Source: Dehalococcoidia bacterium (GTDB lineage Bacteria; Chloroflexota; Dehalococcoidia; Tepidiformales; Tepidiformaceae). From it: a stretch of 64,000 nt of DNA. The notes beneath the pieces are model-generated. The model had not been told where the DNA came from. It worked only from the letters and a program-made list of their open reading frames with translations, and made no database searches. Below, piece after piece: positions 26,973 to 34,860 of this stretch; within the stretch, counting starts at the first letter, position 1; each line of letters opens with the position of its first letter. The translations under genes and the position numbers were made by a program. The stretch is taken from positions 248,001 through 312,000 of the forward strand of contig JADZEI010000004.1 of NCBI GenBank assembly GCA_020850615.1, written 5' to 3'.

Positions 26973-28082
26973 TCATGGGACGCTTTCGTCGAGATCCATG
27001 GTGATGTGGCCGGCCGCTTTGAGACGATTGTACTCGTCGTCGTCCACGCGAAGGACTTCCCGGTAGACGTAGTCATTGTACTCGCCGATGGCAGTGGGGC
27101 CGGCCGCGAATGGGACGGGTGTGTCGGAGAATTGCCAGAGCGGTCCTATAAAGTCGTAGGTCTCGCCGTTCTCGATTGGAAGTGGCTTCCAGAAGTGGCG
27201 CGCCTTTAGCTGCGGATCATCCAGGACGCGCGACGCCTCCAGGACAGGCGCTGGGATGCCGCAGCCCTGGAGCAAATGCATCAGCTGGTAGTCACCGTGC
27301 TGCGCTGTCCAGGCCGTGACGAGCGCATCGAGTTCCTGGTGGTGGGCCATCCGGTCCACGTTCGTTTCGAAGCGCGGGTCACTGGCGAGTTTCGGGGTGG
27401 CCATCACGCCCAAGAGGGATTGCTCTGCGGCAACTTCCATCGCCGCCGAGAGACGCTGGCTTATCCATGCGCCTTCACCATCGAGGAACGCCGTTGCCGC
27501 GGCGACCGAGCTCGCGTAGTCGCCCACCGAAACCGCGTCGCGGCAGGGCCCGGGACAGCGGCCCAGGTCGAACCGGGCACTGCGCCGGAACGGCACCGGG
27601 TCCTGGCACGAGCGCAGGCCGAACCACTCGCCGACGAACTCCGCCAGGTCGGCCACGAAGTACTGGTCTTTGAACGGTCCGAACAGCGCTCCCGGTCGTC
27701 GCGCCGACTCGGCGACCACGACGGCCGGGAAGGCGTCGCCGGTCAGCAACAGGTACCGTCGCTCTCCGTAGTCGCGCTGCTGCACATTATGACGCGGAAG
27801 CACCTGCTTTATGAGTGCGTCTTCGAGCAGCAGCGCCAGGAGCTCGCCGCTGGTGGGCCGCCACTGGAACGCGTCGATGGCGTAGGTCAGGTGGCGCATC
27901 CGGGCGTCCGGTGCCGCGTGTCTCGGTGTGAGGTACGAGAGCATTCGCCGCCGGAGGTTGCGCGACTTGCCGACGTAGAGCGGTTCGCCGGCGGCCCCCA
28001 GCCACGTGTAGACGCCCGGGCTTTCGGGCACGGCGCGGTTGATCTGCGCCCGGAGCTCAGCGGCACGGTCATTTAAAGGCAT
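26973..28082 (-). CDS. Chimera: UvrC-type GIY-YIG nuclease fused to CoA-transferase C-terminus
   Basis: 369 residues in one open frame made of two unrelated parts. Residues 1-220 are a UvrC/Cho-like GIY-YIG nuclease: GVYTW, YVGKSRNLRRR, the catalytic-type Glu80 in SGELLALLLEDALIK, and the UvrC-like FDLGRCPGPC at about 171-180. From about residue 222 the sequence becomes the C-terminal end of a family III (CaiB/BaiF) CoA-transferase: LASDPRFETNVDRMAHHQELDALV, LLQGCGIPAPV, and the closing GEYNDYVYREVL with KAAGHI. The catalytic Asp region of the transferase is absent, so that half should be inactive. The junction, near 27415, falls where the nuclease's UvrB-interaction helix would be. The start overlaps the phosphoesterase stop by 14 bases. 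Confidence 0.85.
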   Translation of the reverse strand: MPLNDRAAELRAQINRAVPESPGVYTWLGAAGEPLYVGKSRNLRRRMLSYLTPRHAAPDARMRHLTYAIDAFQWRPTSGELLALLLEDALIKQVLPRHNVQQRDYGERRYLLLTGDAFPAVVVAESARRPGALFGPFKDQYFVADLAEFVGEWFGLRSCQDPVPFRRSARFDLGRCPGPCRDAVSVGDYASSVAAATAFLDGEGAWISQRLSAAMEVAAEQSLLGVMATPKLASDPRFETNVDRMAHHQELDALVTAWTAQHGDYQLMHLLQGCGIPAPVLEASRVLDDPQLKARHFWKPLPIENGETYDFIGPLWQFSDTPVPFAAGPTAIGEYNDYVYREVLRVDDDEYNRLKAAGHITMDLDESVP

Positions 28083-29085
28083 TGATGAGCTCCCGGCTGA
28101 GCTGGACGTTTATCGTGGGCGGGAAGATCGCCCGGAGGTTCGCGGCCCGAAGCCGTGGCAACAAGGCCGGCGGTGGTGATGGGGCGGTTATCCGGACGAC
28201 CGCGTCCGATGGCAGGCGCCGCGATTCGCTCGTGAGGAACGCGTCCACGCAAGCGCTGTCCAGGTCCCCGGGGATGACCACGTCGACCATGGGGCGGGAG
28301 GGCAGTTGCAAGAAATCGGCCTGCACCACCTTCGCGCGGCCGCTTGGAACGCAAGCCATCGTGAGGTCGTAGAACCCCTTGGTCTCGTTTCGTTCGGCAA
28401 ACGATGTCCGCTCGGTCGACCCGGCATAGATCACCGGCGGATGGCGCCCATCCTCGAGGACCTGCGCGCGGTGGATGTGTCCAGCCAGCACGCCGGTCAG
28501 TGTAGGCGGGAGGGCCACCGCCGGGACCACGTCCGGACCTGCACGAAAGGTGTAGCCGTTCGGGCCGACCTGCGCGCCGGCGACCGTGTGGTGCATGCAC
28601 AGGAGATGCGCGTCGGCGACGACCGCCATGAGCCCGGCGAGCGCGAGCTGCCTTTCGAACCGCTGCCGCAGATCGCCCCATAGAAAGGAAAACCCGCCGA
28701 GCGCGAGCCGCATCCCGGATGCCTCGACAACGAACGTCCGCGGGCGGTCGAAGACGTGGATGTCAGGGTGTCCGAGCCAGAGCGACGGCGGCAACCGCGA
28801 CCGATCGTGGTTGCCCGGGACGATGAACACCGGGATGCCGAGGTCCGCGACCTGCGCGAGCGCGGCGAACGCTTCCTCAACGATCGCGGGCGCGACCCTG
28901 GCCCGGAAGAAGAAGTCGCCCCCGTGCACAACGGCGTCGGGCCTGGTGTGCTCGACGTGCCGGAGGACACGCCGGTAATTAGCGGCGAAGTCGTCGCCGC
29001 GCCGCCGCCGGTCGAGCCTGGGGCCGGCCGGCAAGTCGAAGCCGAGATGTGTGTCTCCGAAGAGGACGACCCGGGCGGACTTCAC
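28069..29085 (-). CDS. SbcD/Mre11-like metallophosphoesterase
   Basis: A 338-residue calcineurin-like phosphoesterase with the full metal-binding set: GDTHLGF (residues 10-16), VVHGGDFFF, VPGNHDRS, a lone His in LLCMHHT, and GHIHRAQ. A C-terminal domain of about 90 residues follows. The order and the D-T-H-x-G start resemble SbcD/Mre11 DNA exonucleases, but no SbcC/Rad50 ATPase partner is nearby. I chose the GTG at 29085, directly before the first conserved strand; there is no strong ribosome binding site and upstream codons are not conserved. The gene overlaps the downstream nuclease chimera by 14 bases, so the pair may be coexpressed in DNA repair or defence. Confidence 0.82.
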   Translation of the reverse strand: MKSARVVLFGDTHLGFDLPAGPRLDRRRRGDDFAANYRRVLRHVEHTRPDAVVHGGDFFFRARVAPAIVEEAFAALAQVADLGIPVFIVPGNHDRSRLPPSLWLGHPDIHVFDRPRTFVVEASGMRLALGGFSFLWGDLRQRFERQLALAGLMAVVADAHLLCMHHTVAGAQVGPNGYTFRAGPDVVPAVALPPTLTGVLAGHIHRAQVLEDGRHPPVIYAGSTERTSFAERNETKGFYDLTMACVPSGRAKVVQADFLQLPSRPMVDVVIPGDLDSACVDAFLTSESRRLPSDAVVRITAPSPPPALLPRLRAANLRAIFPPTINVQLSRELINAFK

Positions 29086-29172
29086 GATGCAGCACGCTAG
29101 CGTCCGAGTGGGCGAGCGCCCAGGGCCGGGTGTCAGCAAGGGAGCACGATTCCTCTCGAGTCCGAGATCGGT

Positions 29173-30144
29173 TCAGCGCATGTGGCAGGCGACCCAGTGC
29201 GAGGGTTGGAGCTCGCGGAAGGCCGGCTCCTGTTCGGCGCAGATGCCCTCCGCCAGCGGACACCGGGTGCGGAAGCGGCAGCCGGACGGGGGAGTAATCG
29301 GGCTGGGCAGCTCGGTGTTGGTCTGCCTGGGCACCGGTCGGACCTCCGGGTTTGGGACCGGGTGCGCTGACAGGAGCAGCTCGGTGTAGGGGTGCAGGGC
29401 GTTCACGACCACGTCCCTGGCGGGTCCGAGCTCGACGAGCTTGCCGAGGTACATCACGCCGATGCGGTGGCTCGAGTGGGCGACCACCGCAAGGTCGTGC
29501 GCGATCAGGACGTACGAAAGCCCGCGCTGCTGCTGCAGGTCCATGAGGAGGTTGATGACCTGGGCGCGGATGGAGACATCGAGCGCGCTGACCGGTTCGT
29601 CCAGCACGAGCACGCTGGGGTTGACTGAGAGGGCTCGTGCGATGGCCAGGCGCTGGCGCTGGCCACCACTGAATTCGTGCGGGAAGCGGCTGCCGATGGC
29701 GCCCGGCAGGCCCACGGACTCGAGGAGCTCCCCAGCGAGCTTCTTCGACTCGGCTTTCCCGACGTGCCGCTGGACGGTGAGCGGCTCGAGGATGATGTCG
29801 CTGACGCGCATGCGCGGGTTGAGGGATCCGTACGGATCCTGGAAGACGGCCTGGACGTCGGAGCGATACTGACGCCGGTTGCTGCCCGAAAGGCGGGAGA
29901 TGTCACCGCCCCGGAACAGGACCTGGCCACCGGTTGGGGGCACCAGGCCGAGGATCACCCGGCTCACGGTTGTCTTGCCGCAGCCCGATTCTCCGACGAT
30001 CCCGAGCGTCTCGCCGCTCGCGAGGTCGAAGCTCACGTCGTCGACCGCGTGGACCACGCGGCCTTTGCCGAACGACCAGGCCGACCCGGTGGAGTAGTGC
30101 TTGGTCAGGCTCCGGACTTCCATCACCGCCTGTGGCGCGGTCAT
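29173..30144 (-). CDS. oppF: Oligopeptide/dipeptide ABC transporter ATPase (OppF type)
   Basis: A 323-residue ABC ATPase with Walker A GESGCGKTT, the signature FSGGQRQRLAIARAL, Walker B VLVLDEPVSALD and the H-loop IAHDLAVVAH. The C-terminal extension with the Cys-rich GCRFRTRCPLAEGIC motif is the Fe-S-type signature of OppD/DppF-like subunits. ATG 30144 overlaps the upstream oppD-like stop by four bases. It is the last gene of the importer operon and should pair with the adjacent ATPase to power import of the substrate captured by the operon's lipoprotein. The actual substrate may be a small organic acid or peptide; peptide specificity is not shown by the sequence. Confidence 0.92.
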   Translation of the reverse strand: MTAPQAVMEVRSLTKHYSTGSAWSFGKGRVVHAVDDVSFDLASGETLGIVGESGCGKTTVSRVILGLVPPTGGQVLFRGGDISRLSGSNRRQYRSDVQAVFQDPYGSLNPRMRVSDIILEPLTVQRHVGKAESKKLAGELLESVGLPGAIGSRFPHEFSGGQRQRLAIARALSVNPSVLVLDEPVSALDVSIRAQVINLLMDLQQQRGLSYVLIAHDLAVVAHSSHRIGVMYLGKLVELGPARDVVVNALHPYTELLLSAHPVPNPEVRPVPRQTNTELPSPITPPSGCRFRTRCPLAEGICAEQEPAFRELQPSHWVACHMR

Positions 30145-31166
30145 GGCGCTGCTTCCAGCAACGAGCCGACCTCGCCCGGTTTCCAGCACGCGCTGCGGTG
30201 GTCCCGGTCGATCTCGGCGACGGGCGGGTACTCCTCGTGGCAATGGGCGTCCGCGAGGGGACAGCGCGCGGCGAACCGGCATCCCCCGGGGAGCTGGCTG
30301 AGGTCGGGCGGCGACCCGTCGACGGGGACGAGCCGGCTGCCGAGCGTGTCCGCCTCCAGCGATGGCACGGAGCGGAGCAGGGAGGCGGTGTAGGGGTGCG
30401 CCGGGCTGGTGTAGATCCGCTGCACAGGAGCCTCTTCGATGATGCGGCCGGCGTACATCACCGCCACCCGGTCGCAGTTCTGCGCCACGATCCCGAGATC
30501 ATGCGTTACGAGGACGATGCTGACGCCAAGGTCGTCGCGGAGCTCGCGGAGCAGCCGGAGGAACTCGGCCTGGGTTGTCACATCGAGCGCGGTGGTCGGC
30601 TCGTCGGCGAGGAGAATCTCGGGCGGCCCGCTGAGGGCGATCGCGGCGCAGACCCGCTGGCGCATCCCGCCGCTCAGCTGGTGTGGGAAGGCCTTCAGCC
30701 GGTCCTCCGGCTCCGGGATTCGTACAGACCGGAGCAGGTTGACGGCGCGAAGCAGGCGTTCCTTGCGTGGGATGGACGGATGGACGATACGGAGGGTCTC
30801 ACCCATCTGGTTGCCGACCGAGTAGACCGGATTCAACGACATCAGCGGGTCCTGGAGGATCACCGCAATCCGGCGGCCGCGGTAGGCCCGCATGTCCGAT
30901 TCCTTGAGCTGCAGGAGGTCGACATCGCCGAGCTCGATGCTCCCGGCTTCGATCCGACCGGCCGGGCCTGGCACGAGTCGCATGATGGAAAGGCACAGCA
31001 TCGACTTGCCAGAACCGGATTCGCCGACGATGCCCAGCATCTCGCCCTTTCGCACATCGAGGGTAACGCCGTCGACAGCGCGGACGACGCCATGGCGCGA
31101 GCGGAACACCGTAGTGAGGTCACGAATGCGAAGGGCCACAGCGGACCCGCTTGCTACCGCGCTCAT
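30141..31166 (-). CDS. oppD: Oligopeptide/dipeptide ABC transporter ATPase (OppD type)
   Basis: A 341-residue ABC ATPase with Walker A GESGSGKSM, the signature LSGGMRQRVCAAIAL, Walker B ILLADEPTTALD and H-loop VTHDLG. The C-terminal GCRFAARCPLADAHC cysteine motif is typical of OppD/DppD. The SGGMRQRV form of the signature separates it from the OppF partner. I chose the ATG at 31166, which overlaps the permease stop as TGATG; a GTG three bases further upstream is possible. Two permease operons occur in this window, but this is the only ATPase pair, so it may serve both. Confidence 0.92.
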   Translation of the reverse strand: MSAVASGSAVALRIRDLTTVFRSRHGVVRAVDGVTLDVRKGEMLGIVGESGSGKSMLCLSIMRLVPGPAGRIEAGSIELGDVDLLQLKESDMRAYRGRRIAVILQDPLMSLNPVYSVGNQMGETLRIVHPSIPRKERLLRAVNLLRSVRIPEPEDRLKAFPHQLSGGMRQRVCAAIALSGPPEILLADEPTTALDVTTQAEFLRLLRELRDDLGVSIVLVTHDLGIVAQNCDRVAVMYAGRIIEEAPVQRIYTSPAHPYTASLLRSVPSLEADTLGSRLVPVDGSPPDLSQLPGGCRFAARCPLADAHCHEEYPPVAEIDRDHRSACWKPGEVGSLLEAAP

Positions 31167-32107
31167 CACACCTGCCTCAGATGGGGGTCGAAGTGGTCCC
31201 GGAGACGGTCACCCATGAGGTTGATGCTCAGGACGGTCGCGAGGATGGCGAGGCCGGGATAGAGCGTCAGCCAGGAGGCAACGCTCAGCAGCTCCCGCCC
31301 GTCCGAGAGCATCAGCCCCCAGGAGGATGTTGGCGGCTGGACGCCGATGCCGAGGAAGCTCAGCGATGCTTCGAAGAGGATCACTCGCGCGAAGTCGAGG
31401 GTTGCGATGACTGCGAGTGTCCCGGCGAGGTTCGGCAGGAGGTGCTTCCGCATGATCGCGAACGAACCCTGGCCTGCGACCTTCGCCAGGGCGACGTAAT
31501 CGCGCTCTCGCAGCGAGAGGACCTCGCCGCGGACGACGCGGGTGTACTGGATCCAGCCAGTGAGCACGAGGACCACGAGGATCGTCTGGAAGCCCGCGCC
31601 GAAAGTGGCGGACCAGATCATGCCGATGAGGATAGATGGCATGGCGATCCAGAGGTCCACGAACCGCATGATGAGCATGTCGGCGATGCCGCCGCGGTAG
31701 CCCGCGATAAGTCCGAGCGCGGTACCGGCGGTGCCGCCCAGCAGCACGGCGATGACCGATAGCTGGAGCGAGAGCCGCGCGCCGTAGACGATCCGCGAGA
31801 GGATGTCTCGCCCGAGCTGGTCGGTACCGAGGATGTGGCTCGATTCGCCCCCATCCTCCCAGGCCGGGGCCTGGACTGCCTTGAGCAGGTCCTGCTTTGC
31901 CGGGTCGTGGGGCGCGATCAACGGGGCGAACACCGCGCAGAGGACGACGAGCGCCAGCACCGATGCGGGCACGACCGGCACGACGCGGAAGATCTGCCTG
32001 ATCCGGCGCAGCGGCACCGAATGCGACTCCAGCAGGACGGGTTGCGCAGGAAGCGAAGCGATTCCGCCCCCGGCGGCGCGGAGCTCATCATGTCGAATGT
32101 CCGTCAT
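31166..32107 (-). CDS. oppC: ABC importer permease (OppC type)
   Basis: A 313-residue inner-membrane permease. An N-terminal helix (VPASVLALVVLCAVFAPLIAP) is followed by the LGTDQLGRDILSRIVYGARLSL segment and five further helices. The cytoplasmic EAA-like loop is DYVALAKVAGQG, and FLGIGVQPPTSSWG is characteristic of OppC/DppC. ATG 32107 overlaps the upstream permease stop by four bases. It forms the membrane channel with the OppB-like subunit. Confidence 0.92.
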   Translation of the reverse strand: MTDIRHDELRAAGGGIASLPAQPVLLESHSVPLRRIRQIFRVVPVVPASVLALVVLCAVFAPLIAPHDPAKQDLLKAVQAPAWEDGGESSHILGTDQLGRDILSRIVYGARLSLQLSVIAVLLGGTAGTALGLIAGYRGGIADMLIMRFVDLWIAMPSILIGMIWSATFGAGFQTILVVLVLTGWIQYTRVVRGEVLSLRERDYVALAKVAGQGSFAIMRKHLLPNLAGTLAVIATLDFARVILFEASLSFLGIGVQPPTSSWGLMLSDGRELLSVASWLTLYPGLAILATVLSINLMGDRLRDHFDPHLRQV

Positions 32108-33024
32108 CGGGAGAACCTGATCCTCGGGTCGATCCAGAGGTAAGCGAGGTCGACCAGGAAGTTCGTGGTGATGTAGAGGGCGGCGCTGAGCAGGACGATC
32201 GCCTGCACGACGGGGAAGTCGCGAGCCAGGATCGATGCCACGGCGAGGCGGCCGATCCCGGGCCACGCGAACACCGTCTCGGTCACTACCGCGCCGGTCA
32301 GGAATGCGGCGAAGAGCAGCGCTGCGACTGTGACGATCGGGATCGCGGCGTTCTTGAACGCGTGTTTCATCACGACCGAGTACTCCGGCAGGCCGCGGAG
32401 CCGTGCGAACTTGACGTACTCGCTCCGCAGGACCTCGAGCATGGCGGACCGGATGAGCCGGACGAGCACCGCAACCAGGTAGGAGCTGAGGGTAACGATC
32501 GGAAGTACGTAGCTATCCGGGCCGTCCCGGCCGCCCGTCGGAAGCCAACCGAGTCGGACGGAGAAGAAGAGGATTAGCAGGAGGCCAAGCCAGAACCCGG
32601 GCATGGCCTGGCCAAGCAGAGCCACGGCCTTCCCGAACCGGTCGAACCACCCGCCGGGATGGACGGCTGAGAGCACCCCGACGGGCACGGCGACCAGCAC
32701 GGCGAACGCGAACGCGCCAATAGCGAGTTGCAGCGTGGCCGGCATGCGCTCCTTGACGAGGTCCATCGCCGGGCGGTGGTTGCGGTAGGAATCGCCGAAG
32801 TCGAGCTGGACAGCACCCTGCAGGAACCTGCCGTACTGGACGAGGTACGACTCGTCGAGGCCGAGGTCCTTGCGCACTTCAGCCACTTCGTCGTCGGTCG
32901 CCTGGGGCGGCACGAGGAGCAGGGCCGGGTCCCCGGAGGCGCGGGTGACCACGAAGATGACAACGGTGACGCCCCAGAGGGCGACGAGCGACTGGAGCAG
33001 CCGGCTGACGAGAAGACGAGCCAT
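32104..33024 (-). CDS. oppB: ABC importer permease (OppB type)
   Basis: A 306-residue permease with six predicted helices. It opens with VVIFVVTRASGDPALLL, in which the GDP motif is family-typical. A large periplasmic loop (DESYLVQYGRFLQGAVQLDFGDS) follows, and the EAA loop is YVKFARLRGL. The end reads WPGIGRLAVASILARDFPVVQ. GGAGG eight bases before ATG 33024 supports this start over an upstream in-frame codon. A 102-base gap separates it from the binding-protein gene. With OppC it forms the translocation pore. Confidence 0.92.
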   Translation of the reverse strand: MARLLVSRLLQSLVALWGVTVVIFVVTRASGDPALLLVPPQATDDEVAEVRKDLGLDESYLVQYGRFLQGAVQLDFGDSYRNHRPAMDLVKERMPATLQLAIGAFAFAVLVAVPVGVLSAVHPGGWFDRFGKAVALLGQAMPGFWLGLLLILFFSVRLGWLPTGGRDGPDSYVLPIVTLSSYLVAVLVRLIRSAMLEVLRSEYVKFARLRGLPEYSVVMKHAFKNAAIPIVTVAALLFAAFLTGAVVTETVFAWPGIGRLAVASILARDFPVVQAIVLLSAALYITTNFLVDLAYLWIDPRIRFSR

Positions 33025-33126
33025 CCGCGGATCCTCCGGCGTTGAACGGTGTCCCGCCGCTGCGGTGCCCGGGAGGGGATTGGCGGGCACCGCAGCCGAC
33101 GGCGGGAAGGGGACAGCGAGCAGGAA

Positions 33127-34812
33127 CTAGAGTGCTCGGCCGGTCCAGGGGACGAGGTAGGTGTAGCCGGGGATCGGCTTCCACGTGACCTTGTCCTTCC
33201 GCACCCCGTGGAGGAGGTACGGGTGATAGAGCGGGATGATCGGCACTTCGTCGTAGAGCAGCTTGAAGGCCTGGCGCATGTGATCGGAGCGCTCCTCGGT
33301 TGTGCGGAGCTTCACGTTGTCTTCAGCGATCTGCTTGAACCGGTCGCCGAGCTGGCCGGACTGATAGGAGTACGCGCCGCCAGTCGCTACCGAGCCAAGG
33401 ATGCGGTTCGCCGGGTCGCCGGGCGCAGCATCGCTCCAGAGCTGGAAGATGACGCCGTCGAGCACCGGTTCGGTCGTCGGGCGCACAGTGTTGATCCAGA
33501 TGCCGTACTCGAGGTTATTGACTTTCGTCCTGATCCCGGCCTCTTTGAGCATCTCCGCAGCTGCCTCACCGACCTGTTGCGACTGCGGGCTACGGCCGCC
33601 GACGAGCCCGTTCACCTGGAGGTCGAAGCCGTCCGCGAACCCGGCGGCGCTGAGGAGCGCCTTCGCCTCCGTGAGATTGCGTGTGTGCGGCTTGATGGCC
33701 GGGTCGTAGCCCATCACTCCTTCCTGGACCAGGGCTCCCGCGACCGCGGCGTTTCCGCGGAAAAGGCTCTTCACGATGGTCTCGCGGTCCAGGGAGAGGA
33801 GGATCGCCCTGCGGACGCGGACATCGCCGAGCGGCAGCTTCGCGTCACCCGGGTTGAGGTTGAAGTAGATGTTCTCCCACGGGTTGTGCTTCACGACTTC
33901 GATGTTCTTGTCGTTGCTGAGCGCGTCACCCTGGAGATAGGGCAGGTTATAGGCGACATCGGTCTCGCCGGCCTGCACGGCGGCGACGCGCGATTGCGCC
34001 TCCGGCACTACCTTATAGATCGCCTCGGCGAACGTCGGGTTTCGCCAGTGTCCGGCGTGGGCATCGAGGACCCAGCCCTCGCCCGGGGTGATCGACCGGA
34101 CCTTGTATGGCCCCGAACCGACGGGCTTCTTCTGGAACCCATCGTCGCCAACCTCGGCGGTGTACTTCTTCGGCTCGATCGGCGCGATGCCACTCGTCAG
34201 GAGGCGCGCATCGGGCTGTGTCAGTGAGATGACCACCGTCTTCGCGTCCGGGGACTCCATCTTGTCGATGAAGCGGAGGTTCCCCTTGAATACCGAGATC
34301 TGCCGGTACGTGTCGATCGAATAGATGACGTCCTCGGTGGTGACGGGGTCACCGTTGTGGAACGTCATCCCGTCACGGAGCGTGAACGAGACCTTGCTGA
34401 AGTCGGGCGCAACTTCCCATTCTGTCGCTGCGGCGGGGACGAGCTTCCCTTCGGCGTCGACGCTCGTCAGCCCTTCGAACACGTTGACCGTGAAGAAGTA
34501 CGAGGCGCCGCCCGACTGGCGAATCCCGGAGTAGTTCTCGGGCTGGTCGCCGATGGCGAACCGGATCGTCCCTTTCGGAGCAGTACTGGTGGGCGAGCCG
34601 GCGGGCGTGGTGGCCGTGCTGGTCCCCGTGGCTCCAGTCGTCCCTGGGGCACTGGGCGACGCGGCCTCGTCGTCATCATCGTCGTCGCCACAGCCGACCG
34701 AGGCCAGGGCTGCCGCCCCTGCGACGAAGGTACCGGTGGTGCCAATGAACCGCCGGCGCGTTGCCCTCAGACCACGTGCCTTCGTGGTCCAGTAGTTCTC
34801 TCGATCATTCAT
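33127..34812 (-). CDS. Extracellular solute-binding protein family 5 (Tat lipoprotein)
   Basis: A 561-residue periplasmic-type binding lipoprotein of the peptide/nickel family (SBP_bac_5). The N-terminus has a twin-arginine motif (Arg19-Arg20-Arg21-Phe) and a lipobox ending at Cys41, followed by a run of aspartates and a Thr/Ser/Pro linker. The mature part contains the family landmarks LRDGMTFHNGDPVTTEDVIYSI and GSGPYKV. GGGAAGGG lies six bases before the ATG. It delivers substrate to the OppBCDF proteins encoded downstream. The same operon carries LLM, crotonase and CoA-transferase genes, so the substrate is more likely an organic compound than a peptide, but that is inference. Confidence 0.92.
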   Translation of the reverse strand: MNDRENYWTTKARGLRATRRRFIGTTGTFVAGAAALASVGCGDDDDDDEAASPSAPGTTGATGTSTATTPAGSPTSTAPKGTIRFAIGDQPENYSGIRQSGGASYFFTVNVFEGLTSVDAEGKLVPAAATEWEVAPDFSKVSFTLRDGMTFHNGDPVTTEDVIYSIDTYRQISVFKGNLRFIDKMESPDAKTVVISLTQPDARLLTSGIAPIEPKKYTAEVGDDGFQKKPVGSGPYKVRSITPGEGWVLDAHAGHWRNPTFAEAIYKVVPEAQSRVAAVQAGETDVAYNLPYLQGDALSNDKNIEVVKHNPWENIYFNLNPGDAKLPLGDVRVRRAILLSLDRETIVKSLFRGNAAVAGALVQEGVMGYDPAIKPHTRNLTEAKALLSAAGFADGFDLQVNGLVGGRSPQSQQVGEAAAEMLKEAGIRTKVNNLEYGIWINTVRPTTEPVLDGVIFQLWSDAAPGDPANRILGSVATGGAYSYQSGQLGDRFKQIAEDNVKLRTTEERSDHMRQAFKLLYDEVPIIPLYHPYLLHGVRKDKVTWKPIPGYTYLVPWTGRAL

Positions 34813-34860
34813 CTGTCCCTTCCCTTCGAGATGCGGTGGGCTCCCAACAGGTCCTTGTCC

